A DNA stretch of 64,000 bases from the NCBI GenBank assembly GCA_905250115.1, contig CAJNOI010000018.1, positions 744,001-808,000 of the forward strand, written 5' to 3'. A program made the translations under genes and the position numbers. This stretch comes from Adineta steineri (Eukaryota > Rotifera > Eurotatoria > Adinetida > Adinetidae). The notes beneath the pieces were generated by a model that did not search any database, was not told the origin of the DNA, and saw only the letters and a program-made list of their open reading frames with translations. This document shows positions 24,185 through 36,432 of this stretch, piece by piece (the stretch's first letter is position 1; each line of letters begins with the position of its first letter).

Positions 24185-24625
24185 ATGGCGAATATGATTA
24201 ATAATCTTCAGGTTAGCTTTTTTGAAATAAAATTTAAACGTAATATTTTTTTAATCTTTATAGAAAGCTCTTCGTCATCATATACCAATGATTCAATTTC
24301 GATATGGTTTAAATCAAACAAGTTCAAATTCATCGAGTAAAAACAATTTTGTATTTCAAATAGAAAAGAAATATTTTTTTTTCATAGCTCATTCATTAAC
24401 TGGAATGAAAAATGAATCAAAAACTATTGATAAAACATCATCTACAACGAATCAAATAAAACCTAATCAAAAATCAACTACTACAGTTGAATTTCTTCAA
24501 ATACCTAATAAATATCGTCGACGTCCATTAACACAAGCTGAAATTGATCTTGTAGCTGTATGAATTATTTTGATTTATATAAATTTGTATAATCTTTATT
24601 TTCTTTTTAGATTGGTGGATTTTGA
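24185..24625 (+). CDS. KGD4: KGD4/MRPS36 (2-oxoglutarate dehydrogenase subunit 4)
   Basis: Small mitochondrial protein, formerly MRPS36, that tethers E3 to the 2-oxoglutarate dehydrogenase complex in the TCA cycle. Four exons code for roughly 95 residues; the first is 27 nt (24185-24211) and the last only 15 nt (from 24611). The N-terminal HHIPMIQFRYG matches the conserved H-PLIRF region, and the C-terminal KYRRRPLTQAEIDLVAIGGF matches the KYRRK-QEEIE-GG end of the family. The middle is Ser/Thr/Asn-rich and low in complexity. It converges on the unknown gene at 24744 with only about 120 bases between stops. Confidence 0.82.
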
Positions 24626-24743
24626 TAATTATAGATTTTATCTTCTTTTCTTCGTTTTATTCAAACACGCCCACTTTCTCATGTAGTACCTAACGAATTT
24701 ATTTTCCGTTGTCTTTATTTTTTTAAAATAAAATACAAATAAC

Positions 24744-26329
24744 TTATCGAATACGAGGTCTATATCTTCCTCCATGTTTATCATTTGGATCAAGATCAAG
24801 CACTTTAAATGCACTTTTAACACGTGGAGCTGGTTTCCAATTATCTAATTGAGCAACTTCATCAATAATATTTTCTTGTTCACGTTTTCGTTCTTGTTCA
24901 GCAAATTCTTTATCATTCATAACATGAAAATGTTCATTTTTCATTTGTACTAAGGTTTTTACAGATTCATGTCGTGTTTTTTCATGTCCAAATTCAACAA
25001 CAGGTAATGTTGAACCAAATTTATGAAAATCTGTTGATTCTTCAACATTATGATAACTTTTATCACCGTCAGATTTCTTTGGTAAACCATTACGTTTATC
25101 AAGAACTTTTTTTTTATATCCAATTTGTGTCATATGTATATCTTGATTACCCAAATCTTCTATTGAACGAAGATATATATCAGCAAAATAATTACGTTTT
25201 GATGGATTATGTTCTATAGATTCATCAGTGAAATAAATCCATTCATTCGTTGTACGTTGCCAGTTCTGTGGATAGGGACGAGTAAAACGTATATTACGTT
25301 CAATAAAACTAACAGGTAATGTTGGTTTAGCGTCTGGATGTTCTGGTGGAGCAATATAATGAATACGTGATTGCCAATCGAGTCCGAAACTTTTAATAAA
25401 TAATAAAATAATGATCGAACGAGAAAGAAAAAATGTCTACGATATGATGTTTACATAGGAAGAAAAGATCAAATAAAGAACGACAACTGTTGTTTCATAG
25501 GATTGTATCTAAGGGGAGAAAAAAAAGTGGACTTCTTTACTTTCGAAGTGCACAGAAGTATAATAATGTAGAGAGAAATTCGAAGGAATATAAAAATGAT
25601 GAAACGGATGTTATTTTTGATTTTCATTTTAATTAGTTAAAATGAAGTACATCAAAAATAATATCCGTTACATCCTCAGAAATGTCATCATTTTTTTATT
25701 TCCTGGAAAGCATGCTTAAATATCTGTATCGTTTATTTTTTTCGAGGGTTGTTTTATTTTTAATATGCACTTGTTATTTTTGATATTTACCAGAACAAGT
25801 TCTAATACACATGTAAACTTGTCTTTTTTTATGAGTCACTATATTAATAATTAGAAATTTGTACAACTCAGATGGTTTATTGAAGGACATTTACATAAAT
25901 TAAAAATGAAATAAAATTTAACTAATTGTTGAAGTACGAAGAAATACGAGAAGTACAGAAACCCACTTATTCCTCGATGATGGTATCAGATTTCACTAAT
26001 ATTTTTTCAATTCGTATAATGTATTCCGAATAGAAATATTTACTTTGTATATTTTGGTTCGATATGTCGACCATGTGGACGCCATTGCTCATCCATATTT
26101 CTTGATGGTGCTGAGGATATATGCATACGACTACGTGGATTTGATTCAGAATCACTAAATGCAAAACGATTTTTTTCGGGATAATGTCGACGATCATAAC
26201 CTAAGAAAAGATAAAATAATTAACAAAAAAAAAACAGAAAACTATATTTAGCATTAACTCTGTACCTCGATAACCTCCTTTTTCTAAATCATAATGGAGA
26301 TGGAAAGTTTTGATATTTCTTTGAACCAT
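24744..26329 (-). CDS. conserved-looking protein of unknown function
   Basis: Three exons: about 26329-26266, 26200-26053 and roughly 25389 down to the stop at 24744. The second intron is unusually long for this window (about 650 bases). The product is about 285 residues, hydrophilic, rich in His, Arg, Tyr and Asp, with no signal peptide or membrane segment. It opens MVQRNIKTFHLHYDLEKGGY; a central part reads PPEHPDAKPTLPVSF and ends in a charged EQERKREQENIIDEVAQL stretch. The Trp/Pro/Tyr-rich, intrinsically extended look recalls axonemal microtubule inner proteins, but I cannot name a family. ATG 26329 is the first in-frame start after the upstream spacer. Confidence 0.65.
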
Positions 26330-27271
26330 GATGTTACTTTTGGTGATAGTAAGTTTCACAAAATTATGATGTTAAATGTTTCATTTTGTTCTGTTTCGAT
26401 TGTTGTCAACAAACCTCCCTTCAACAACTGCATTTAAAACGAAGAGAAAAAAGAAAAACGTTTCATTTTTCGATTTTATTGAACAAATATACATAACATA
26501 TGAATTGATTTTCAATCAGCTATTCATCAAAATGAATTCACCCTCTAATATTTTAATAAATTTAGTACTCAATCAAAAAATATGTATCAGTTGGCTAATG
26601 CATATATGTTTTCTGCTCAATTTTTTCGATACTATAATCTTAGATTCTAATTTATTAGGCTGTTCATTGTGTTGATATTGTTCTTATTGTTGATCAACAA
26701 CATCCATACATTTAGGACCTTTAAATCACAGATATATCATAAACTCCTTTATAAACAGTTTTAAACTTGTAACAACAAACTAGAGCAAGTACAAAGATAA
26801 GAAAGAACTAATAAATAAAAAACAATGATGGATTTTCATCTATAAATCGCTTCACTTGGTGATAATCTTTCAAATGTGAGATTTATGTGGACAATCAACA
26901 TTGACTAATGATTGAAAAGCAAAGAAATCAAGTGTATGCAAATTCTTTTATGTCATACTTCACATTATCTTATCAAATATAGCAAAGATACAAGAAGGAA
27001 CAAAAACGTCGAATGATAGTATAGATATAAACATCTATAGGTAGGATTACATTGAAATAAACGAAAAGAAAAGAACGCGTAAAACAAAGAATAAGAAGAG
27101 ATTTCTATTCTTTTTTAATGTTTTGTTAGTCTTCGTCATCGATCTCGAGATAAATATTTCTTTTTTTTTTTTGTATGTCATATTTATTTTCATTAGTTTC
27201 TTTAATCCAACTATATCTTAGATCAGAAATAACTAAATATACATAACAACAATTCAATAAAAACTTTTTAA
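26330..27271. other. divergent intergenic region
   Basis: No gene recognised. The flanking genes diverge, so two promoters are expected. Short frames here (for example 26376-26675) are low in complexity and unconvincing. Confidence 0.45.
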
Positions 27272-30200
27272 ATGGCAAAGGTTAGTTTTATTAAATGAAT
27301 AAATTTTAAAACTAAGAATTTTTAAAGGTTGTTGTTGATACAGCTGATTATGAGCTTACTGAATACGATACACAACGTATTAAAATACCGTTTGACGACG
27401 ATCGATCTGAACAGGTAATTGAAAAAAAACATTCAAACTATGATTAAAAAAAATAATCTTTTTATTCAGATGTCACAAACTTATAGAAATGCTACTTTCG
27501 TAGGTGAACGATCAGATCCTGAAAATGGAGTTATTATTACTACGAAATTACCAAATAAAACCACTGTTGACGAAGATGACGACGATGATAATGATGAGGA
27601 TAAAAATAATGCTGGTTTTGAACGATTACCTGGTGAAGGAAACAAAATGGGTATATTCATAATGAAAATACGTCAAATTATAGTTAATTTTATTAAAGAA
27701 TTCAAAGTATGAAAGGATTATATTTATTATGAAATAATTTATTTCTATAATTTCTAATAGAGTATAATAGCATATGGATTGAAAATTTTATGTTTAATTG
27801 GTTTTATAATTTATTTTGGTTTTGCTATGAGTAAAAAATTTGGCACACCTGCTTTTCCTATCGATGGAAATATTTTTTCTGGAAATGCCGGTAGAAGTTT
27901 TATTAAATATAGAATTTATTATTAAGAAAAGTTTTTATTTAGGTTTTGCTTTATTCTTTCTTGTTGCTTTTACTGTTTTTGTTGTTGCATGGGAGAAAAT
28001 TCTCGGACGTTCATTAGAACGTGTCTTCAAATATATCTCGAAAAGTACCCGTGCTAATCCTCAATCAAAAAGAATTTTTCATCAAATAAACAAATTTTCT
28101 TGGTAAATTATTATCAAATTTCGTTCAAGTTAATTTTCTGTGTATATCATAGGATTGGACATATCTTGGTTTTTCTTGCTGTTGCACTTTATCTTGGACT
28201 GACAATGAAACGAGCAGAAAATCTTGTTTCACTTAGTGGTATTGCTATATTAATTATTCTTGGAACACTTGGTATTTACATTTTTAAGCTAAAAATTATG
28301 AATTTCTATATTTTATTTAAATAGGTTCAAAATATCCTCATCGAGTAGGTATGACAACTATTTAAATTAAAAATGAATATAAATATTATGTTTTTTTTGT
28401 TCAATATAATAATATATTAGATTCGATGGAAAACCGTATTTTATTCATTTATACTACAGTTTATATTAGCAGCAATTGTCATTCGTCTTGAAGTTGGTTT
28501 TCAATTTTTTGATTTTCTTGGAAAAGAAGTAGTGAAATTTATTGAGTAAAATTCAAATTTATTTAAATTGAACTGTTATATTTCGCCTTTTTTTGATATC
28601 TAGTAATGCTGCAGCTGGAGCAATATTCGTTTTTGGAGTGAATTATGAAGATCATTTTTATGTATTTAAGGTAAATTCTGTTTGTTCATATTCATCTTTT
28701 TAGGTTTTTTTTTGTATTAAAAGGTTACTTCAATAATTATTTTTCTTGGATCAGTAATAAATGTTCTGTATTATTTGGGTGCTATGCAATACATTATAGG
28801 AAAAATTGCATGGCTTATGCAAAAATGTTTAGATACAACAGCAGCTGAAGTAGAATTTCTTTTTTTTGTACTTAGAAAGATATCTGAATTATATTTCTAG
28901 TCAATGAATGCAGCTGCAAATATATTTGTTGGAATGAGTGAAGCACCATTGATGATTATGCCATTAGTACCAACAATGACAACATCTGAACTTCATGCTG
29001 TTTTAGTTGGTGGTTTTGCAACAATGGCAGGTTTGATATCGAATACATACTACTTGATTTTTTTGTAAACTTTTGGATTTTTTATTAGGATCTGTTCTTG
29101 CGACATTTATCTTTTTCGGTGTTCCGGCAAATCATTTAATTGCTGCTAGTGTTATGGCTGCACCAGGTGCTCTTGGATTTGCGAAACTTTTATTACCAGA
29201 AACACATAAATCGAAAACATCATGGGAAACAGTCAAAAATGTGCCATTACCGTATGTGTTTTATAATAATTCATTCGCTTGACAGTGACTATATGTTTTA
29301 ATAAGACAGTTTTTGCTATTGACTTATGAGAACTAGATCGATTGATAAAATGGTGTTGTCAAGAAATCCGAAAAAAATTTTACTTGAAGTTTATTAATTA
29401 TAGAAGACACAATAAGTAAAAGGTGTGGACATCTTAGACAGAATCTGATAAGCTTATTTCTTCCAAGCCACCAGTAGCGAGAGTCCACCGAGAAACTCGG
29501 CACGATCGATGTCGTCGTTGTAGCAGCGGTTGTTTAGGGTGTGAATATGATGTGGGTGAGAACGTGGGTATGAATGTAGATAGATGTGAATGGGAGGGTG
29601 AGTGTAGATGTGGACGTATAGGTATGGACTACTTTTCTTCTACGCTAACACTCACACCCACACCATAAAATCTTTCGAGGTGGTTTATTTATTTTCCGCG
29701 TTTCTATTTTCCGGATTACATGACATATTCGATAAAATCATACTTTTTCAATTAGTGATCAATACAATGTAATCGATGCTTTAATGACTGGTGCTGGAAA
29801 TGCATTAAAAATTTGTGGTTATCTAATTGCGAATTTAATCGCATTTATTAGTATACTAAATTTTCTTGATATCACAATCGCATGGTTTTTTGGTCTTGTT
29901 CATCATCCTGAAGTTAATTTTCAATATTTACTTGGTTTAGTCTTCTATCCGTTTGCAATTATAATTGGTGTACCACTTCAGGATTGTTTTCTTGGATCAA
30001 AACTTATTGGTATTAAAGTTAGCTTAAATGAAGTAATAATTAATATCTATAATTTTCATTTAAAATAACATACGCTTCTGTTTTAGTTTATTGCTTATCA
30101 AGAACTTGGTGTAATTCGCAAGTTACGTGATGAACTTATACAAAATAATACATTTCCGTTATATTTAAGTGGTAATTTAACATTACCAGAGGGCACGCAA

Positions 30201-30638
30201 ATGTTGTGGAATGTAAATATTTCGAATAAAAATTTTTTTGCAAAAATAGAAACTAAAGATTGTTCCTCTCGTTTTAGGATAGTTCACTTATCATTTTAAC
30301 TTATGCTTTATGTGGTAAATTAATTCAATATATTTTTGTAGTTTTATTTTTTAAAATTTATTAATAGGATTCGCTAATTTTGGTTCAATGGGTATTGCAT
30401 TAGCAACACTTGGTGTATTTGCACCCGAACGAAAACGAGCTTTAGTTAAAATTGCACCACGAGCATTAATCGGTGGTAATATGGTTTCATTAATGACTGC
30501 ATCTATAGCTGGTAAAAATAAACGAATACTTTTTTTATTTTTCTCTAATTATTTTTCTCTTTAGGTTTACTTTATAATCCTAGTACTGCAATCCTACCAA
30601 TATTAGAACTGAATACTACGAATACTACTCTATTTTAA
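27272..30638 (+). CDS. SLC28-type concentrative nucleoside transporter
   Basis: Plasma-membrane cation-coupled nucleoside symporter. A multi-exon gene starting with a 9-nt coding exon (MAK) and ending at the TAA at 30636. The N-terminus is cytosolic and acidic (DEDDDDDNDEDKN). The transport core follows: NAAAGAIFVFG, FFGVPANHLIAASVMAAPGA, SMNAAANIFVGMSEAPLMIM, ELHAVLVGGFATMAGSVLA and SDQYNVIDALMTGAGNALKI-like segments; later helices include CGFANFGSMGIALATLG and RALIGGNMVSLMTASIAG. Most family members have an Arg-Pro after EAPL; here MP is seen, which may alter substrate selectivity. One intron (about 29250-29755) is long and carries hexamer-like repeats. No frameshifts seen. Confidence 0.92.
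29530..29665. repeat. degenerate TGTGGG-type hexamer tract with inverted tail
   Basis: From about 29537 the text breaks into six-base units such as GTGTGA, TGTGGG, TGAGAA, CGTGGG, TATGAA, TGTAGA and GGAGGG, G-rich on the plus strand, then turns into a C-rich ACACTCACACCCACACC tail near 29646. TGTGGG is, to my recollection, the bdelloid telomere repeat. The tract sits inside the longest intron of the SLC28 gene. It may be an old interstitial telomere-like insertion or simply a G-rich minisatellite. Confidence 0.5.
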
Positions 30639-31053
30639 ATATATATTAGATTGATTTTTCTCACTATTAGTGATATAATCTATAAACAGATGATAATTAA
30701 ATATACTCTTGTGCCTTGACATATGAGATTTTTGTTTTATTATTATTATATTAAAATTTTTTAATAAATAACATAAATCTATATTTTAAACCCTTATCTA
30801 TGTACTCATGTATGGTTAATGACATACTTTTCTCTTGTGACTAATCTTTCAACTGCTTATCATGTGTTTTATCTCAACTTGAAATTCTTTTTGATAACAA
30901 AAAAAAGACATATATCTATTTGTCTTAAAATACTTTCATCTCGTCATCTATGATTAATATATTTAATCTGTTACCATAATAAGTTTATATTTATTTAGGG
31001 TCAAATTAAGAATGACATAAGAAGCTAGAAAAATAAAAAATATATAAAAATAT
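30639..31053. other. convergent 3' spacer
   Basis: Short AT-rich spacer between the ends of the transporter and STEAP genes. No coding or RNA gene seen. Confidence 0.5.
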
Positions 31054-32403
31054 TTAAGCTGTTGTTAGTTTTGGTCGTTCTCCTCGACGAATTCGAACAA
31101 TAGGGCGATTAAAACAAGGTAACCAAAATAAAAATTTCATTAAAATAGTTAGAACAGGAAAAACTACACAAAGAAATCCAACTGAATATAACATTTTAAT
31201 AGATCTTTTTTCTACCCAACGTGGTATTGCCATAGCAAAAACATGTCCGATTGCAAATAATAATGTTAATGTACCTAATTTTGATTGAACAAATCTCCAT
31301 TCTCTCCAATTTAATAGATTTCCAATTGCTGGTATACTAGCTAATGCTAATAATGACATTGAAAGTAATGTTAAAATACCTGTTAATGATGCTAATTCAC
31401 CTTTCCATGTCATTCGACCATGTTCAACAATAAATTTTGTTTGATTTTGTAGCGATAATATTTCAATTTTACTTGGATGAAACCATGTTGAATAATAAGC
31501 AGGTGACATAAGAACTAAAGTAATTACTGCATGACCTAATCCAATAGCAAATGTTAATAATCCAAGTTGTTTTCGACAAAGTAACCATTTATCAAGCCAT
31601 TCCGGAAATCTTCGATCTTTCGTTTTATATATTAATTGAAATACACAAGCTAAATTTGATGGCATATAAACAATTGCTAACATAGTAATTGCACTTATAC
31701 ATAAAACTTTATTTGTTATATGTAAAAATAATTGATTCCATGATATTTCCTTTGTTTGTATAAATCTCATATAAAGTGTATAACTTAACCAAATAAATAA
31801 AACACTTAATGTTATATATAATGGTCGTTGCCAAAGAGGAAATAAAAAACGTGTATAACCTTCTAAATAACGAGCTGTACGAAGTGAACCACTATTAAAT
31901 GATTCAAAATTCATTTCTCGTGCAAGAATTATTACTTTATCTCGCGCAAATGGATGATCACTTGCAACAAAAACATTTCGAGATTCACCTGCAGTTGAAC
32001 TTTCCATAACAAATGATGATATTGTATTAAATGCTTTAACAACATGTGAATTTGGTATTGCTGTTTGAAGACGTTCAGCATTTGAAAATTCATCGGATTT
32101 TTGTCCTCTTTTATTCAATTGATTTGATATATCAATTAAAATTTTTCCATTAAATAATGCTGGATTATGTTCTAATGGAGATATAAGAACATTTGTATAA
32201 TGTTCTGCATGTATAGCAATAAATAGTATATTTGAACGATTGATACATTCCATTATTGAAGTTATTTGAAAATGTGTATTAGGTCGAATAGCTGGATTTC
32301 GACTACCCATTAGAACAGTAAAACCAGAAAGAGTTAAACGATGAGCAAGCGCAAATCCCATATTTCCACAACCAATTATTCCAACACATCGTGGATCAGC
32401 CAT
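31054..32403 (-). CDS. STEAP-family metalloreductase
   Basis: Membrane NADPH-dependent ferric/cupric reductase. A single exon of 449 residues, close to the 460-490 of animal STEAP2-4. The N-terminal oxidoreductase domain begins VGIIGCGNMGFALAHRL with the GxGxxG dinucleotide fold and GSRNP after strand 2; VVKAFNTISS follows. Six membrane helices come after, including QLGLLTFAIGLGHAVITL and KLGTLTLLFAIGHVFAMAI, which carry the two His expected to bind heme. NWREWRFVQSKLG and FWLPC near the end match the family. An intronless gene among intron-rich neighbours hints at a retrocopy, but no poly(A) relic or direct repeat was seen. Confidence 0.93.
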   Translation of the reverse strand: MADPRCVGIIGCGNMGFALAHRLTLSGFTVLMGSRNPAIRPNTHFQITSIMECINRSNILFIAIHAEHYTNVLISPLEHNPALFNGKILIDISNQLNKRGQKSDEFSNAERLQTAIPNSHVVKAFNTISSFVMESSTAGESRNVFVASDHPFARDKVIILAREMNFESFNSGSLRTARYLEGYTRFLFPLWQRPLYITLSVLFIWLSYTLYMRFIQTKEISWNQLFLHITNKVLCISAITMLAIVYMPSNLACVFQLIYKTKDRRFPEWLDKWLLCRKQLGLLTFAIGLGHAVITLVLMSPAYYSTWFHPSKIEILSLQNQTKFIVEHGRMTWKGELASLTGILTLLSMSLLALASIPAIGNLLNWREWRFVQSKLGTLTLLFAIGHVFAMAIPRWVEKRSIKMLYSVGFLCVVFPVLTILMKFLFWLPCFNRPIVRIRRGERPKLTTA

Positions 32404-35040
32404 CTTACAAAATAATAATAATAATAATAAGTAAAATAACCAGCCCGCTTATCCTTGATATATGTCGGCACTCATCTAATATATGTATCTGTCAGTATCG
32501 AGCCAAGGGAAAATAAGAAAAGCAAAGAGAGAGAAAAAGCAATCAATTATGTACGCATATTCATATACAGTACTAAAATAGAAAGCAACAAGCATGAATG
32601 ATAAATATCAATCGACAAACTAAGAGATAAACCACAATATCTATTTAGTTAAACAACACAGAAAACGATGTTGAAGTATATACAGATTGACATGGCATAT
32701 GAAGAAAACCAGAAAATAGATAAAACATAGACTTGTACCTATACTAATAGAATATGCAATTATTATGGAAACAATATTGCTATTAAATATATATATATAC
32801 TCAATTAGATAATAATAAAATAAGAGACAATTTCGAAAGTAAATAGAATGTAAAATTTGTCTAAGGAATATATTAACGTTCTACATTAATCACTGATATA
32901 ATGGTAATAATCAATTATATATTATTAAAGGAGGAATATATAACGATATAGTTAAAATGACGAAAAAAAGATATTATCAGTCTATTGAAATTAATAACCA
33001 TTACTTATATATTATATGATAGAAGAATCGTACATGATAGTTTATTTCTCAGAAGAATTTTGTTATCACTGATTTTATCTATTAACCCTCCCACGATGTT
33101 TGGTGATCTGGCAAGACCCACAACGCTTTTTTTGACTTTTGAAACGTTTAATTAGTATTCATAATATCATATTGGTACCTAAAGAAAATCATTATACAAA
33201 TCTCGATTTGCCCACGTGCAGCTTAAAATAGACAAAATGCGAACAGCATGCAAGAGTTAAATTTATTTTGATTGAATTGTTATTAATCTACAGAAACCGA
33301 ACGAAATGAAGTTTTTTTAATACCTTAGAAATTATATTCAGATAGAAAAACAAATCATAGTACTTCCACATTCTTATTGGATGATATATTCAAAGTTAAT
33401 CTTCAATATTTACAAATACATACTATATATTATCAAGAGTAAATACTAATATATCACTTTACTAGTATCAATCAATATGTCAGATATATTAAACGTATTA
33501 TTTGATGAGCACGACTGATACTACAAAATACCATATTGTACTTGGGATACATAAATTTGTCAATCACTTTAATTTATAAAATAAATAGTATATGTCACAT
33601 TACATCAGATAAATGGGTTATTTTTGAATCATTCAATTGTTATATTATCAGTTACTTGTAATGAATCTTGTTTAAATAAATAATGATAAAAACAACTGAA
33701 TAAAAGACGGATACATTTTTTACTTTAATTGAATAGTAAAATCGCAGATATAAATTAATGTTTAACTGGTTTTAAAGGACAAATATGATTCTACTTTTCT
33801 TAGGTTTAGTATTGGATGCTCAAAGTATTACAATATAATTATATTAGATTCAAAAGTTCTTAGATTTCAAAGATCTACATTGACATACATATGTTTGATT
33901 TGTTGTTAACGATAACATATTAAATGTGCTTACATGGAGATAACATTAATGAATAGGTTTGCTAGAGGACACACGGCAATCAATCAATGTACTGAAAAAT
34001 AAGGTCAAGGTGAACATACAGATCAATCAAGGATGAACTACTAATAATTAATATGAACTTATTAAATCAATTCATATTCTAATAATTTTCACACTTTATA
34101 TAGTGAAAACTCTTGTTGAATATTAAAATACAAAAACAAATTTACAAAAAAATAAAATAGCAATATAATTCTATAAAAAATGAACAGGTGGGTTTTTTTC
34201 CTGAAATAAGTATAATTGAAATTTTAGGTTGGCTTTTATGTTATATATACGTTTTTAACAATCCTTGTTTTTTGTACATACATTTAAGAGAACTAATATA
34301 AATGTAATTATTCATGCATATTACATACATTCTGGGCATTTTTATCTTCAACCATTCTCATTTCTCATCGATTTATGATTTACATTGTGTCAGCTTTGGA
34401 TACGCATCAGTGCGTCATTAACACGCGTTTGTATCTATGTATCCCAGATGGTACCTTGAAAACCCCATCATATACATATAGAGATAGATATAATTTAATG
34501 TCCTTCTATATTTATCGATAAAATCTTTAAAAGAACATGATTGAAAGTAGATAATTTACATTGTCATACACACACTTTACACCTCAGAACATGCGGATAT
34601 TTAAAAAAAACCGTATATAGGCTTTTTGTCTCTTTCTCAAGGTAATCCATTTTGGGCAACATGATTTATTTTGTGCGAATGAATACATATACATACATAC
34701 ATATAAAATGTGAGTATAAGAAAAAGCGAAAGATAAAAAGCCAACTACCATGAAGGACGAATAGGTATATATGTATGTAACGTAAAAATGCGTTATGTTC
34801 TGCTTCTCTCCTTTTGCTCTCCACCTTTTCAAATGATTACTTTGTGCAATACTTTCGTATACATATGTCCAAACATGCTTGCGGTTATGTTATATATACT
34901 TCTAGTATTCTTCAAATAGAAAATGTTCATTGTCGATAATTAAATTTCTCTGATAACATTTTAGTTTTGAAATAAAATTGAGTAAAAATTGTTTTTTTAA
35001 TTTTAGATTTTTACTCAGAGTCAAGTAGTATTGTAGCCAG
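32404..35040. other. 2.6 kb non-coding region
   Basis: AT-rich with no convincing gene on either strand. It should contain the STEAP promoter and the promoter and leader of the proline-rich gene, including possibly an untranslated first exon: a T-rich acceptor-like AATTTTAG lies about 30 bases before the ATG at 35041. A GC-richer patch near 33083-33135 and a TGGTACC-containing patch near 34447 stand out but have no known match. Confidence 0.45.
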
Positions 35041-36403
35041 ATGCCTTTAACGGACGTATCAAATGACCAGACGATGATAAACTGGCTTCGCCAGGCTGGT
35101 CACGGACATTTGATTGGCGAACAAAATAATAATGCAAATAATGCACCCTCTTCATCAGCAGCACCTCCACTTAATCCTACACTTGGACAATCAACGTCTT
35201 CACTAAATCATCTTCCTCAATCTTCACCATCTTCTCCACCGCCTATTTTTGGTGGAGGTTATAATACTACTGGCTCTCAAATGAATGCTATCAATCGATC
35301 AGCATCATTTCCTCCAATAGATCATCCTCCACCAACAACTTATGGTGGAATTGGAAATTCATCATCACCACCTATAATATCTCCACCGAATCATTTTAAT
35401 CCTTCATCATTCGATCATCGATCAAGTCCTCTACCTTTTTCTTCATCTCCTAATCAATTCCTTGGAAATAATATGAATCAGCAACAACTTGATATTGATA
35501 TTGAAGTAATTTACTTTTATATAATTCAATTTCTAAAACAAAATTAATTTTTATTCAATCATAGAATATGAAACGTGATCCAAATACGAGAGTAGTTCAA
35601 CGTCCACCTCAAGAAGATGTTGTTTATAAACAACGAGTAAATGAAATTTAAGAAGATTTTTTTGTTTTATAATTCATTATCGATAATAGGTTTTTGTAAG
35701 ATATTTACAACCACCAACACCACCCGTAGGTGGAACTATTATTGTTCGAGAAAAACAACCACCTGGACCACCACCTGATCCACCTATTGTAAGAGAATAA
35801 AAACTATGATTATATAATCATCGTTTCTGTCTTATATAGGTTATCAAACGTGCACCACCTCCGCCTCCAACTCCACCACCAGTTGTTATTCGCGAGGTAT
35901 ACTTATTAATTTTGTCTTTAATCTATTTATTTTAATTGTTTTAGCGTCCACCACCACTTCCACCGGCTGAAGGTTAATAATAATTAAATGTACAATAAAT
36001 TTTTAGTTTTCTTCCTGTTTTATATATCATAGGTACAACTGTAATTGATAAAATAGTTGCACCTGGACCAAAACCACCACGTCAAGTTGTTATCGAGCAA
36101 TATCCACCATTACCACCTAAACCTCAAGATGTTATTATTGAACGATGGCTTCCAATTCCACCACGACAACGACGTATTCTGTATGAACGTTTACCTTCTT
36201 CAGTTCAACAAAGTGCACGACCTATTATTGTTCAATATGGTCCACCTCATGTTCGTGTTCAACGTGAAGTTATAACAGCACCTGGTACTCAACTTCCTTT
36301 TCAACAAATATCTACTGGTACAAATTTCAATCCAATTTTAAATAATATTACTAATAATCAACAAATTCAAACCTCAGTAAATATAAGATCTAATTTAATG
36401 TGA
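35041..36403 (+). CDS. proline-rich repeat protein, unknown function
   Basis: About six exons with introns of 50-70 bases; stop TGA at 36401. The first exon is Asn/Ser/Pro-rich and low in complexity. The rest is built from Pro-rich strings joined by short basic/hydrophobic strands such as GGTIIVREKQPPGPPP, PPPVVIRERPPP, PRQVVIEQYPPLPPKPQDV and VIIERWLPIPP, i.e. a loose repeat of the form VIIER-PPP. The C-terminal tail is Asn/Thr-rich. No signal peptide or membrane helix. Similar VII-RWLPPPP repeats occur in some protist and invertebrate cortical/cytoskeletal proteins, from memory, so a structural role is possible but unproven. It ends six bases before a gap, so no 3' UTR is seen. Confidence 0.68.
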
Positions 36404-36408
36404 AATGT

Positions 36409-36418
36409 NNNNNNNNNN
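36409..36418. other. assembly gap (10 N)
   Basis: A run of 10 N immediately after the proline-rich gene. It cuts the convergent LDL-receptor-like gene, whose last visible donor (36427-36432) needs a further exon that is not in the sequence. Confidence 0.98.
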
Positions 36419-36432
36419 TTTTTTTTGCTCAC

